A stretch of 58,584 nt of DNA, taken from assembly GCA_027491165.1 (NCBI GenBank), contig JAIXWS010000111.1, positions 1 to 58,584 on the forward strand, given 5' to 3'. This document shows, one piece after another, positions 16,834 to 26,213 of this stretch. The first letter of the stretch is position 1; each line of letters starts with the position of its first letter. A model generated the notes under the pieces. It ran no database searches. It was not told the DNA's origin and worked only from the letters and a program-made list of their open reading frames with translations. The position numbers were made by a program, and so were the translations under genes. Origin of the DNA: Sphingobacteriales bacterium. Lineage in GTDB: Bacteria; Bacteroidota; Bacteroidia; Chitinophagales; Chitinophagaceae.

Positions 16834-17904
16834 ATGCTCAAAATATGTTCTTTCAATGCCCTTCGTTCTGCTGTTTTTTTATGCATTATCACCACTTTCT
16901 TGAGTTCTTGTGGTGGCGAAAAACTAAAGCCATTTGTTTCCTTTTATTATTGGAAACCTAATTACCGTTTAGATAGTACTGAGCTCAAAGTGTTGCAAGC
17001 AAATAAGCTACAACAATTGTATGTTCGCTACTTTGATATTGTTTATGACGAGGCAACTCAATCTGCTATGCCAGTAGCGCCTGTTACTTTTGAAAAAAAG
17101 GATATTGTAAATCCTATTGTGCCTGTAGTTTTCGTTAAAAATAAAGTGTTCGAACAATTAGATTCCGTTGCTATTTATAAGCTTGTAGATAATTCGGTAA
17201 ACTTGCTCAACAAAATCAATAAGTCTGTTTCGATAAAATGTCGTGCCCTACAGATAGATTGCGACTGGACAACAGCAACCGCTCCAAAATATTTTTACTT
17301 CCTACAACAACTACGTGAAAAATTAGATGCTCATGAAGATGGTGGGACTTTTTCTTCATTAGCTATGTTATCGGCAACCATCCGATTGCACCAAATAAAA
17401 TATCCCGAAAAAGCGGGGATGCCTCCTGTGGATAAGGGTGTATTGATGTTTTACAATATGGGTGAAATCAAAACCAGTGATGTCAATTCTATTTACGACC
17501 AAAAGACCAGTCAACAGTATCTTACAAAGCTCTCTGCTTATAAGCTTCGCTTAGATATTGCCTTGCCTATTTTCGCTTGGGGTATTCATATTCGTGATGG
17601 GCAGATAGTTGAATTGCTTAATAAAATGGATGGCCGTTATTTTCAAAATAAGCAAGAATTCACAGCCATTGCTGCTAACAGATACAAAGCAGTTTCGGCT
17701 TTTTTTAAAAATGGCTTTTATTTTCAAGTCGGTGACGAAGTAAAGGTGGAGCAAATCGATGAACAGTCTTTTGCACCAATGGTGGCCGACCTTAAAAAAC
17801 ATTATCCTAATCAATTTCAGCAGGTGATTTTTTACGATTTAGATTCAGTAAATATTTCCCGATATGGCAAAGATTTTTTCCAAAAAACTGTTGCTGCTTT
17901 TTAG
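16834..17904 (+). CDS. Lipoprotein of unknown function
   Basis: 356 residues from the ATG at 16834; longer in-frame extensions overlap rsgA and lack a signal. A lipoprotein signal peptide ends at FLSSC. The mature protein has a pattern of alternating helices and strands with phrases such as RALQIDCDWT and KLRLDIALPIFAWG, which suggest a TIM-barrel fold resembling DUF3142 or glycoside-hydrolase-like proteins; this is a weak resemblance. Its 3' end overlaps the next small gene by 41 bases. Confidence 0.7.
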   Translation: MLKICSFNALRSAVFLCIITTFLSSCGGEKLKPFVSFYYWKPNYRLDSTELKVLQANKLQQLYVRYFDIVYDEATQSAMPVAPVTFEKKDIVNPIVPVVFVKNKVFEQLDSVAIYKLVDNSVNLLNKINKSVSIKCRALQIDCDWTTATAPKYFYFLQQLREKLDAHEDGGTFSSLAMLSATIRLHQIKYPEKAGMPPVDKGVLMFYNMGEIKTSDVNSIYDQKTSQQYLTKLSAYKLRLDIALPIFAWGIHIRDGQIVELLNKMDGRYFQNKQEFTAIAANRYKAVSAFFKNGFYFQVGDEVKVEQIDEQSFAPMVADLKKHYPNQFQQVIFYDLDSVNISRYGKDFFQKTVAAF

Positions 17905-18082
17905 TGCAATAGCCTTTATTGCTTATGGTATGATTTGGGCTTGTGGAGGTGGTGATTGGGAATATGCAGATAGACCACCCACTAATTTTTCGGTTTTAAA
18001 AACCTATAAAAGCACCAAATATTATACAGATATTATCAAGGAGTGTGGGTATTTTAGAAGTTATCTTGCCCAAAATAAATAA
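17864..18082 (+). CDS. Tiny lipoprotein, possibly a truncated gene
   Basis: 72 residues, overlapping the previous gene by 41 bases in another frame. A hydrophobic leader ends at WACGGGDWEYADRPP, a lipobox-like cysteine followed by a Gly/Asp/Trp-rich start. From memory, similar starts open much larger Bacteroidota lipoproteins (several hundred residues, 'ACGGGDW...NFTPE'), so this could be the stump of a truncated gene. A strong terminator follows the stop at once, which argues that the short form is stable in this genome. Confidence 0.55.
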   Translation: MAKIFSKKLLLLFSAIAFIAYGMIWACGGGDWEYADRPPTNFSVLKTYKSTKYYTDIIKECGYFRSYLAQNK

Positions 18083-18085
18083 GTA

Positions 18086-18122
18086 AAAAGCCTCGTAGAC
18101 AATTGGTCTTCGAGGCTTTTTG
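18086..18122. terminator. Bidirectional terminator between convergent genes
   Basis: AAAAGCCTCG (18086-18095) pairs with CGAGGCTTTT (18111-18120), and inner AGAC pairs with GTCT. A-run before and T-run after let it work for the plus-strand lipoprotein unit and for minus-strand porT. Confidence 0.92.
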
Positions 18123-18142
18123 AAAAAAAGTTATTGATGTTT

Positions 18143-18853
18143 TTATCCTTCTAAATGTATCGAGAAGACAATAGAACGTGTACGAATTTGGTCAATGGCA
18201 TTGGTGAGTGGTAAATTTCTATCAATATAGATTTGGTTCATCAAGCCTTCACTCAATTTAATTTCAGGAGAGAATATAAAATTGGGGTAATAAAATTCTA
18301 ATCCAAAACCCAATTCATAACCCAAGTCCATTGGTTTGAATTTTAAGAATTCATCTTTTTTTCGCGAGTTGGCATTGGCCGCCATATCATAGTCAAATTT
18401 GCCGCCAGCTAGCCCATAAAAACGGAAGTTATGAATGCGATCACTCTTGAATTTTAATTGTAAGGGTAGGTGGATATAAATAGATTCAATCCCCTTGTCT
18501 TCCATTACATCTGGCTTTTGGGGTTGGTTGTATTTCAATCTTTTTTCTGCAAAAGAAATAGAGGGTATCAGGCGCAAGTCTACAAAACTGTTGAGTCGAA
18601 GGTTACCCATAATACCCAAGTTGAATCCAGATCCCCAGCCGGGTTGAATACTCATAAAAGTATCTGTATTGGCGAAAGCATCAGCATACTTAATACGATG
18701 GCGTGATTGGTTAAATCCAAAGGTTAGGCCAAAGTAATAGGCTTTACGATCATGGTCTTCCATGTTTAGTATTCTTCTTTGTGCGTAACCATCACTTATA
18801 CTTAAGAAGCAAAATAGTGTAATCAAAAAATATTTTAATAAAGGGCGCATCAT
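18143..18853 (-). CDS. porT: T9SS outer membrane protein PorT
   Basis: 236 residues. Signal peptide ending near DGYAQ, then an eight-stranded outer membrane beta-barrel. The conserved PorT phrases are present: VDLRLIPSISFAEKRL, a run with HLPLQLKFKS, NFRFYGLAGGKFDYDMA and DLGYELGFGLEFYYPNFIFS. PorT is needed for type IX secretion and gliding in Porphyromonas and Flavobacterium; its exact role in the complex is not settled. It is apparently monocistronic. The N-terminus MMRPLL leaves two possible ATGs. Confidence 0.85.
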   Translation of the reverse strand: MMRPLLKYFLITLFCFLSISDGYAQRRILNMEDHDRKAYYFGLTFGFNQSRHRIKYADAFANTDTFMSIQPGWGSGFNLGIMGNLRLNSFVDLRLIPSISFAEKRLKYNQPQKPDVMEDKGIESIYIHLPLQLKFKSDRIHNFRFYGLAGGKFDYDMAANANSRKKDEFLKFKPMDLGYELGFGLEFYYPNFIFSPEIKLSEGLMNQIYIDRNLPLTNAIDQIRTRSIVFSIHLEG

Positions 18854-18972
18854 AGTTTAATATTACTTTATTATGTGCACGAAGATATAATATTTCGCTT
18901 CGTCTAGCTTAATTTAATCATATCACAAGGTGAAATAATGGTATTATCCACATTTCGTGTGCTTTCAAGGCT

Positions 18973-18980
18973 TATTTTTG
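18973..18980 (+). promoter_or_regulatory. -7 element of lysA
   Basis: TATTTTTG matches TAnnTTTG perfectly, only 7 bases before the lysA ATG; transcription would start almost at the start codon, implying a leaderless or near-leaderless message. Confidence 0.4.
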
Positions 18981-18987
18981 CGCTCTT

Positions 18988-20199
18988 ATGAACAATAAAT
19001 TGAGTAACGAGCAATTAATAGCTGCCGCAAGTGCATTTGGTACGCCATTGTATGTGTACAATACCGAAAAAATTACGGAGCAGTATAATAAGCTCACAAA
19101 TGCATTTAGCGCACATCCTACTAAATTGTTTTACGCTTGCAAGGCACTCACCAATATTAATATTCTTAAGCATCTCAAATCTTTGGGTTCTAACCTCGAT
19201 TGCGTGAGTATTAATGAAGTAAAACTTGGACTTAAGGCTGGTTTTGCCCCAAAAGAAATATTATATACGCCCAATTGTGTCGCCTTCGACGAAATCAAAG
19301 AAGCAGTAAACTTGGGGGTAAATATCAATATTGATAGCATTGCTATGTTGGAGTTGTTTGGTAATTTTTATGGTGATTCTTATCCTATTTGCATTCGCAT
19401 CAATCCACACATCGAAGCAGGAGGTAATTATAAAATCTCCACCGGGCATATCGATAGTAAGTTCGGTATATCTATCCATCAAATCCGCCATATTGTACGT
19501 GTGGTTAAAACCACAAAGTTGCATATCCAAGGTCTGCATATGCATACGGGTAGCGAGATTAAAGACATCAATGTGTTTTTGCAAGCTTTAGAGGTTTTGT
19601 TTTCTGTGGCCGAACATTTCGATCAGCTAGAATTTTTGGATTTGGGAAGCGGATTTAAAGTCCCCTATAAAGAAGAAGATCGCGAAACCGATATTGTTTC
19701 CTTAGGGCAAAAATTAAATGTAGCCATCAAGGAATTTGAAAAAGAATATGGCAAGCCACTTGAAATATGGTTTGAGCCCGGAAAATATTTAGTGAGTGAA
19801 TGCGGTTATTTAGTGGTCAATGCCAATGTCATTAAACAAACAACTGCTACTGTTTTTGTAGGGGTTAATTCTGGTTTCAATCATTTGATACGCCCTATGT
19901 TTTACGACTCTTACCATAAAATTGCCAACATAAGCAATGCCACTGGTGCCGAGCGTATTTATACCGTTGTGGGTAATATTTGCGAGACAGACACCTTTGC
20001 ATGGGATAGGGTGCTCAATGAAGTTCGTGAAGATGATTTGTTGGTATTTTATAATGCGGGTGCCTATGGTTTTGAGATGAGTAGTAATTTCAACTCGCGC
20101 CTCAAGCCTGCCGAAGTAATGTTTAAAGATGGTCAATTCAGCCTCATCCGCGAGCGTCAGGTTTTTGATGATTTGTTAGCAGGCCAGGTAGCTTGTTAA
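18988..20199 (+). CDS. lysA: Diaminopimelate decarboxylase
   Basis: 403 residues. LysA decarboxylates meso-diaminopimelate to lysine, the last step of lysine synthesis. The PLP lysine is K52 in YACKALTN, HMHTGSEI and EPGKYLV are conserved, and the partner-subunit catalytic Cys is in GNICETDTFA. NAGAYGFEMSSNFNSR near the C-terminus completes the fold IV/alanine-racemase-type active site. No other lysine gene is adjacent. Confidence 0.96.
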   Translation: MNNKLSNEQLIAAASAFGTPLYVYNTEKITEQYNKLTNAFSAHPTKLFYACKALTNINILKHLKSLGSNLDCVSINEVKLGLKAGFAPKEILYTPNCVAFDEIKEAVNLGVNINIDSIAMLELFGNFYGDSYPICIRINPHIEAGGNYKISTGHIDSKFGISIHQIRHIVRVVKTTKLHIQGLHMHTGSEIKDINVFLQALEVLFSVAEHFDQLEFLDLGSGFKVPYKEEDRETDIVSLGQKLNVAIKEFEKEYGKPLEIWFEPGKYLVSECGYLVVNANVIKQTTATVFVGVNSGFNHLIRPMFYDSYHKIANISNATGAERIYTVVGNICETDTFAWDRVLNEVREDDLLVFYNAGAYGFEMSSNFNSRLKPAEVMFKDGQFSLIRERQVFDDLLAGQVAC

Positions 20200-20234
20200 C
20201 TGTGTTTTTAGTCAATTTAATAAAATAATTTTTT

Positions 20235-21056
20235 ATGTTTAAGAATGGGATTTTAATCGCCGCAATTTTATTAGGCCATGCTCATGCCTCCGCTCAATTT
20301 AGCAATAGTTTTTTCGAACGAAACGCCCAGGCTAGAGCCGATGCTCGATATAAAAAAGCTTATAAAGACAAAAAAGAAAATGGCGATAATGTAGATGCCT
20401 TTTATCGCACCCAAGGCGGTTTTAGTTATGGGATTTTAAATACTAGCTACAAACTAGATTATGTTTATTCTGGTGGATCCAAAAATAATGTGCCTATTAA
20501 TTTTGTTGGAGACATCGAAACAAAGGGAGTAGCTAGCTTTTATGGAGTATCTGGCGAACGCTATTTCCCCTTGGCTACATTAAGTGAACAATCCACGCTT
20601 GCCTTATCCTTTGGTGTAGATGGTTTTTGGATGAATTTGAAATATGATGAATTGCGTCTTAATGGCGGGCAGAAATTTACGCCTGAATTCCAAATAGTTC
20701 AATTCAACATTCCAATTGGTCTCGCTTATAAATCCGGTACTGATGTGGTTTTTAATAGGAATGTGCGCAGTGGCTTTTCTTTTGGTGCTGGTATTGCTCC
20801 TTCATTTATGGTTAGTTTAAATGGTCCAGCCAAATGGAGTGCAAGGACTTTTGGAATGGCTGAGCTGGCTTTTTATACAGGCTTTTGTTGGAAAATTCGG
20901 GGTACAGTATTTTTAGGTAAAACCGAAATTTTAAACGGCAGTCAAAATGTAGGAGTTGGCGGTAGCGAAACAGAATCGACTATGCGTATCAGTACCAATA
21001 GTGGTGGTATGATTTCTTTAGTGCTAACCGATTTTTCTTGGGATTGGGATGAATAA
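20235..21056 (+). CDS. Exported beta-barrel-like protein, unknown function
   Basis: 273 residues. A signal peptide ends near HASAQ. A charged helical stretch (residues 25-50, rich in Arg/Lys/Ala) is followed by amphipathic strands alternating Gly and aromatic residues, ending DFSWDWDE, like a small outer membrane barrel. I do not recognise the family. It lies 35 bases after lysA and may share its transcript. Confidence 0.65.
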   Translation: MFKNGILIAAILLGHAHASAQFSNSFFERNAQARADARYKKAYKDKKENGDNVDAFYRTQGGFSYGILNTSYKLDYVYSGGSKNNVPINFVGDIETKGVASFYGVSGERYFPLATLSEQSTLALSFGVDGFWMNLKYDELRLNGGQKFTPEFQIVQFNIPIGLAYKSGTDVVFNRNVRSGFSFGAGIAPSFMVSLNGPAKWSARTFGMAELAFYTGFCWKIRGTVFLGKTEILNGSQNVGVGGSETESTMRISTNSGGMISLVLTDFSWDWDE

Positions 21057-21132
21057 TAATGCCTGATAATCCCGCTGTTTGGAATGTTCTGATGTGCCAT
21101 CCTGAACCACAAAGCCTAATTGTAGTAAAATC

Positions 21133-21702
21133 CTACACCCTCAACAGCCCGCGAAAGCCTCTGGAGCTATAATAGGATTGTGCTCCATTATGGTAAATAA
21201 ATACTGTTCCGTAGCGGTAATCTCCAAAAAGGGCTCCACCTAATTTTCGAATATTGGCAGGTGTTTGCAACCAGCTTGATGTCTTCGTGTCAAAATTGCC
21301 AAGTTTTTGTAAGTCTCGATATTCGGCTTCTGTCATCAGCGTTATGCCCATTTCGGCAGCCATTTCTGCAGCTGTATGTTCGGGTCTATTTTCTTTTCGT
21401 GATGCCAAGCCTTCGCGGTCGTAGCATATACTTCTGCGTCCTATAGGGCTTTCGGCCGAGCAATCGGCAAAAATGTATGCTTTGCTAGTAGCGTCATAAC
21501 CTATAACATCGGGTTCTCCTCCACTTTGTTCCATTTCGTTTAAGCTCCAAAGCTTGTCGGGTGCTGCCAGTAATTTTGCTTCAATTGCACCCCATTCTAG
21601 GTCTTTATGTCTTGTTTTATTTTGCTCAAAACGAACTTTCAACTGGTTTAGTAGTTTCAGTGATTGTTCTTTGCCCAAACTATTTTTAGTACTCTTTGCC
21701 AT
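21133..21702 (-). CDS. DUF4256 family protein
   Basis: 189 residues, matching the DUF4256 family in length and motifs: EWGAIEAKLLAAPDKLWSL, MEQSGGEPDVIGYD, DCSAESPIGRRSICYDREG and GTVFIYHNGAQSYY. The family is widespread and cytosolic; its function is not known. It stands alone between plus-strand genes, with ytxJ starting 179 bases beyond its start. Confidence 0.88.
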   Translation of the reverse strand: MAKSTKNSLGKEQSLKLLNQLKVRFEQNKTRHKDLEWGAIEAKLLAAPDKLWSLNEMEQSGGEPDVIGYDATSKAYIFADCSAESPIGRRSICYDREGLASRKENRPEHTAAEMAAEMGITLMTEAEYRDLQKLGNFDTKTSSWLQTPANIRKLGGALFGDYRYGTVFIYHNGAQSYYSSRGFRGLLRV

Positions 21703-21881
21703 GTTGAAACAGTTTTATTCAATCGCTCAAGGTAGTGGTTATTTTTTCGGTATTGGTCCAAATTTAATCCAATCTTGTCAAAGTTAAATATCTGAACAAC
21801 TATATTCATTGCCTGCAATAGCGTTCAACTTCTTCACGTTGCTGATTTATACAGCAATTGAATTTAACCCTAAATTTGCGG

Positions 21882-22208
21882 ATGAATTGGAACGTCTTAA
21901 ATAGTGAGGAGCAACTTGATGCAATAGCAGAGTTGAGTTTTACGAAACCCGTAGTTATATTCAAGCATAGTACAAGATGCAGCATCAGCACAATGGCCAA
22001 AGCCCGCTTAGAAAGATCTATACAGCCAGAAGCTGTTGATTTTTACTATTTAGATTTATTGAATTATAGATCTATTTCCAATAAAGTTGCTGAGCTATTT
22101 TCTGTGCCCCACGAATCCCCGCAAGTATTACTCATAAAAAATGCCGAATGTATTTATGAAGAAACACATAACGGCATTGATATGAATGAAATAGTGAGTC
22201 AGCTTTAA
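21882..22208 (+). CDS. ytxJ: Bacillithiol-system redox protein YtxJ
   Basis: 108 residues from the ATG at 21882 (MNWNVLNSEEQL). YtxJ is a monothiol glutaredoxin/bacilliredoxin-like protein of the former DUF2847 family. The thioredoxin-like fold shows FKHSTRCSIS, with the single active-site Cys in place of a CxxC, and ESPQVLLI with the cis-Pro. It is thought to remove bacillithiol from oxidised proteins. The stop codon overlaps that of the convergent desaturase within TTAA. Confidence 0.88.
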   Translation: MNWNVLNSEEQLDAIAELSFTKPVVIFKHSTRCSISTMAKARLERSIQPEAVDFYYLDLLNYRSISNKVAELFSVPHESPQVLLIKNAECIYEETHNGIDMNEIVSQL

Positions 22209-22981
22209 GCTGTTTGAGCGGCATCTTCATTAGTGATATCGGCAACAAAATTTTTTGTTTTTTGGATACGTACGATACCCAGCTTGTCGAAGAATCGAAT
22301 TATATGATACACCGGGTCAAACTCGAATGGGCTCATCGCTAAATTGAGTGCTGCAGGAAATTTGTGGTGGTTGTGGTGGTATGATTCGCCCAAAAAGAGT
22401 AAATCAATTTTAAGTAAATTGGTGGATTTGTTTTTTTGTTCAAAATTGCGATAGCCATATTTATGCGCACACCAATTGATGATGGCCCCTTGTATCGGGC
22501 CCATTGCCACTGTAAAGGGAAGTAATAAGAAATACCAGGCATTAGGAGCAAAGGCCGCATAAAATGCTATGTATATCAATACCCATATAATGCGCGAGGC
22601 TTGGCTATTCGCCATTTTATCAAACCATGGCCAATCGGGCACATTCTTAGAAAATTTTGGGTCGATTTCCATAGTGTTTTTAAAAATGCCCAGTACAAAA
22701 TTGCGGGTACGCCACATCATCTTCATTACTGTATTTTGATGGTGAGGTGAATGTGGGTCGAGCTCTGTATCTGTGTAGGCATGATGCATGCGATGTGTAA
22801 TGGCATATGCCCGAGGACTGATAAAAGCAGAGCCCGTAATGAGGTACATAAATACAAAAAAGAATTTTTCCCAAAATGGGCTCATTTCAAAACTAGCGTG
22901 GGCCGCATAACGATGCAAAAAGAATGTTTGGCAAAACAATGCCAAGTACCAATGGCAAATAAGGAATACAAGGATAATCAT
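22205..22981 (-). CDS. Fatty acid desaturase (acyl-CoA desaturase type)
   Basis: 258 residues with about four membrane helices. Three histidine boxes that bind the di-iron centre are present: HRYAAH (23-28), HRMHH (63-67) and HHNHH (202-206). The pattern is that of stearoyl-CoA/delta-9 type desaturases, which insert a cis double bond and adjust membrane fluidity; the exact position is not predictable. There is no fused cytochrome b5, so a separate electron donor is needed. Confidence 0.92.
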   Translation of the reverse strand: MIILVFLICHWYLALFCQTFFLHRYAAHASFEMSPFWEKFFFVFMYLITGSAFISPRAYAITHRMHHAYTDTELDPHSPHHQNTVMKMMWRTRNFVLGIFKNTMEIDPKFSKNVPDWPWFDKMANSQASRIIWVLIYIAFYAAFAPNAWYFLLLPFTVAMGPIQGAIINWCAHKYGYRNFEQKNKSTNLLKIDLLFLGESYHHNHHKFPAALNLAMSPFEFDPVYHIIRFFDKLGIVRIQKTKNFVADITNEDAAQTA

Positions 22982-23185
22982 AGTTAATGTGGGCTTGAAT
23001 GATCAATATCAAATCATTCGCAAGGCCAACTAGCTCTTTAATGTACAATACAAATGGAGCTCGAAAGTGTAGAAAAAGAAATGAATTGCCGCTAGTAATG
23101 TCGGCAACATGCACAAATTAGAATTTAATAATGGGAAACACTAATTTAATATTTTCAAATACTAGCCTGGTGTTTTTGGATGTAT

Positions 23186-25207
23186 TTATTTGGGAATAAC
23201 ATCCATGTAAGCTTTTGGTGCCGCTTCATTGGGTTTTATTTCTTGCGCAACCCTTAGGTAATACATGGCTTTTTTGTATTCTCTTGCAGCAATATAAACT
23301 GCTCCCAATGTGAGGTTGGTCATGTAATCACTCGGGTAGGGTACAAGCGTTTTTTGTGCTAATTCTAGTGCCTCCTCATATTGGTCCGTGGCATATTTTG
23401 TGTAAGCAATGATCCCCATGAGTGGCGTGAGGTTTTTGGCACTACCATCATATTTTATTTGGGCTAGATAAAGATCATATAAGGAGTCTGCGGCTTTAAA
23501 GTCGGCACTTTGAAAAGCTACATAGGCTTTGTAGGTATAATTGGCGCTGTCTTTGGCGACATAGGTTATGGGCATAGCCCCGATATTGACCGTATGGATA
23601 CTGAAAGGCGATGGAAAGCAATTTTCGAGATACTGGGGCTCAAGAAATAAATTGTTGAAAATACGGTAAGTACCTTGCGCTCCAAAACTTGATTTTTCGC
23701 CTAGCATTTCGCATTTAACTTTTGCCATGGGGTATCTTTTTTTCAAATAATAATTAGAAAAGGTAAATGCATTGGTAGCAATAATTTGCGTGTCTTTGAA
23801 TGATTCCATGTTTTCATTTTTCATTAACCAGTCTATGGCTTCCTTAGTTGTTATTTGCCAATAGTCTGTGTCAAAATCAAAATAAGCACCTTCGTATTCA
23901 TCCGTCAACTCATTATAATAAGTATATTGGTAAGGGCTGTTTTGTACACACCAAATAATGGGTTTGGCCAAGCCCATTAATAATAGCGCTATAACGCCGA
24001 TTTGCAGCATGGGCTTGTGAATACTTTGAAGAAAAATACAAAAACCTACAGTGCAAAACAAAACCATCGAAGGGTATATAAACAGTAAATGCCTCCAAGA
24101 ATTGTACAAGGGCATGTTGGAATAAACAGCATATACAGCGGGTACCAATCCACTAAGGAGGAGTAGCATCATTTCATTTTTGTAAGTAATTTTTTTCCAA
24201 TTAAAACAAGCCGCAACAAAGCCTAATATTAAAGTTATGGAAATAGCTATGGGTATACTTACCGACATCATTTTGGGTAGGTAGTTTTTTGGCAAGCTCA
24301 AGGAGTCTATGTATTCACCATCAAATGCGACTAATATTTTTTGTGGGAAATCTTTGACTACATTCAGGGTTTTGATGATGTTTTCGATAGGGTTTTGTAG
24401 CACAAAAGGCCATAGCAAAATCATGAAAACAAAGGCAATAGTCATACTGCCCAAAAGCCGTGGCAGCCAGGTTTTAAGATTTTGTTGTGCATCCTTATTT
24501 TTTCTATACTCTGCAAAAGCATAAAGGCCTATAAAGCCAAACATTAAAATACCACCGATACGGATACTGAGGAGAAACCATAATGAAAAGGCTAAACCGA
24601 TTATCGTTTTTATAGAAGGTTTGGCTAACTCTTTGAAAAATAAAATGGCAAAATAAATACTAGCAACATAGGCACTCAAAAAGGGAATATCCTTTGTGTC
24701 GAAAATGGCGAGTCCACTAAATATAGGTGTCAGAAATAATAACCAAATACTGATAATAGCTGCTTTGTAATCGCTGATTTTTGCAGCAATTAATCCCGTA
24801 AAAAGTAAAGCTAGTATGGCGATGAATTGATTGAGGGCATGTCTGGTATTGTATTCATATTCGTCTTGCACAATACTGGTTAGGCCCGTTGCAAAATATT
24901 CGAAACCACTTCCATAATAGGGCAGGGTAGTCGGCAAAACCACACCATCTTTGTGGTCGGGGTGCAGAAAAGAAGTATCCTTAAAGCCACTGCTATAATA
25001 GGCTATATTGGCTTTCCCATAAATATTCATATCCATTTCATCACTACCCACGCCGCTATCATAGCCACTTATCCATAAGATGCCGAGCATAATGATTAAT
25101 GAGCCAAAGAATATTTTTTGAAACCAATTATTTTCAATTACAGGAATAGTGGATTCCTTTTCGCTTTCTATGGAAAGGTTAGGTTTAGTATGTTTACTCT
25201 TGGTCAT
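23186..25207 (-). CDS. GT-C glycosyltransferase with C-terminal TPR domain
   Basis: 673 residues. After a cytosolic N-terminus, about ten to eleven membrane helices fill residues 30-450. The first outer loop has GVGSDEMDMNIYG, with the acidic pair expected for the catalytic site of GT39/GT83-like polyprenyl-sugar-dependent transferases. An external domain follows, then two to three TPR motifs in the last 90 residues (YEEALELAQK, EYKKAMYYLRVAQ). It probably glycosylates a lipid or protein outside the inner membrane; acceptor unknown. Monocistronic. Confidence 0.8.
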   Translation of the reverse strand: MTKSKHTKPNLSIESEKESTIPVIENNWFQKIFFGSLIIMLGILWISGYDSGVGSDEMDMNIYGKANIAYYSSGFKDTSFLHPDHKDGVVLPTTLPYYGSGFEYFATGLTSIVQDEYEYNTRHALNQFIAILALLFTGLIAAKISDYKAAIISIWLLFLTPIFSGLAIFDTKDIPFLSAYVASIYFAILFFKELAKPSIKTIIGLAFSLWFLLSIRIGGILMFGFIGLYAFAEYRKNKDAQQNLKTWLPRLLGSMTIAFVFMILLWPFVLQNPIENIIKTLNVVKDFPQKILVAFDGEYIDSLSLPKNYLPKMMSVSIPIAISITLILGFVAACFNWKKITYKNEMMLLLLSGLVPAVYAVYSNMPLYNSWRHLLFIYPSMVLFCTVGFCIFLQSIHKPMLQIGVIALLLMGLAKPIIWCVQNSPYQYTYYNELTDEYEGAYFDFDTDYWQITTKEAIDWLMKNENMESFKDTQIIATNAFTFSNYYLKKRYPMAKVKCEMLGEKSSFGAQGTYRIFNNLFLEPQYLENCFPSPFSIHTVNIGAMPITYVAKDSANYTYKAYVAFQSADFKAADSLYDLYLAQIKYDGSAKNLTPLMGIIAYTKYATDQYEEALELAQKTLVPYPSDYMTNLTLGAVYIAAREYKKAMYYLRVAQEIKPNEAAPKAYMDVIPK

Positions 25208-25282
25208 GGGTATTCATCTTTAGTTGTCGCAAGGTAGTATTTTTGTATTTGAATTTCTTTTCTTCAGCACTTGTGTGGGCAT

Positions 25283-25312
25283 AAAAAAACGACCTCAATT
25301 TTTGAAGTCGTT
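25283..25312 (-). terminator. Terminator of the outer membrane barrel gene
   Basis: AACGACCTCAA pairs with TTGAAGTCGTT with one C/A mismatch; on the minus strand a run of Ts follows (25283-25289). Confidence 0.8.
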
Positions 25313-25330
25313 CTTTTATGGTTTCATTTT

Positions 25331-26101
25331 TTAAAAGTAAAAGCCCAATCTCAGTGCGAAATTATTGAGCCTTGTATTGCCATCTGTAAACGATGCCGGT
25401 ATGTTGCTGATTTTGGATGGGTTTGTTGCATTAGGAGCAAAACCATTATTAAAAAAAATAGCCGCATAAGCATCTACTTTTTGACCAAGCGAATATTGCA
25501 CTCCTCCGCCAATATTCATTTGAAATTGAATAGGTGCGATATTCCCAATTCCACCATTGATTTTTTCTTTCTCTTCAACGGCATAATTTTTGGAGTAGGA
25601 TCCTGTATCGACCACAGTCATTTCATAGGTCATTTTTTTACTGATGTTAAAACCAATTGTCATGCCCGCTTGGCCAAAAATTGAAAATTTACCTATTTGG
25701 TCTGTTTTTAATTTTAAGGCAATTGGGATTTCTACATATTGAACCGTGTAATCAAAACTAGATTTGGAAACCTCCCCTTTAATAGCAGAGGGGTTAGTGG
25801 TGTTGATTTTGCCACCGGTGCTATTGACCTGTATGCCGGTGGCAAGAGCATAGTTTTCGGCAAAATGAAAGTCACCCATTAATCCATAGGTAAAGCCCAT
25901 CTTCGCGCCTCCATTTTCTTGGCTTTTTGCACCATCTTTTGCAGCCGATGGGCGCATCCAAGATATTGTTGGGGCAAGATATCCACCAATTCTTACTGTA
26001 GGATAGTCAATTTGAATTGCTGGAGCATCCGAGTCTGTTTGTGCAAAAGAACTAGCAAAAAAACTACTGAGTATTAGGGTGTAGTAAAATTTCTTTTTCA
26101 T
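25331..26101 (-). CDS. Outer membrane beta-barrel protein, PorT-like family
   Basis: 256 residues from the ATG at 26101 (MKKKFYYTLILSSF, signal ending SSFAQ). It has the layout of the PF13568-type barrel: GLMGDFHFAENYALATGIQV, an internal VEIPIALKLKTDQIGKFSIFGQAGMTIGF segment and a C-terminal strand ending NFALRLGFYF with terminal Phe. This is a broad family; only the 18-kb gene is the true PorT. Divergent from the gldB-like gene. Confidence 0.8.
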   Translation of the reverse strand: MKKKFYYTLILSSFFASSFAQTDSDAPAIQIDYPTVRIGGYLAPTISWMRPSAAKDGAKSQENGGAKMGFTYGLMGDFHFAENYALATGIQVNSTGGKINTTNPSAIKGEVSKSSFDYTVQYVEIPIALKLKTDQIGKFSIFGQAGMTIGFNISKKMTYEMTVVDTGSYSKNYAVEEKEKINGGIGNIAPIQFQMNIGGGVQYSLGQKVDAYAAIFFNNGFAPNATNPSKISNIPASFTDGNTRLNNFALRLGFYF

Positions 26102-26176
26102 AGAAGTTGTTTGGTTAAATAATGCAGTGGATAAACTAAATCCAAAAATTATACCACAAAGCAAATGCCAAGTACT

Positions 26177-26184
26177 TATTTTTG
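26177..26184 (+). promoter_or_regulatory. -7 element of the gldB-like gene
   Basis: TATTTTTG matches TAnnTTTG, 29 bases before the ATG at 26214. No clear -33 box. Confidence 0.45.
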
Positions 26185-26213
26185 CACTAAAAGTACCTAA
26201 TCTATATTCAATT

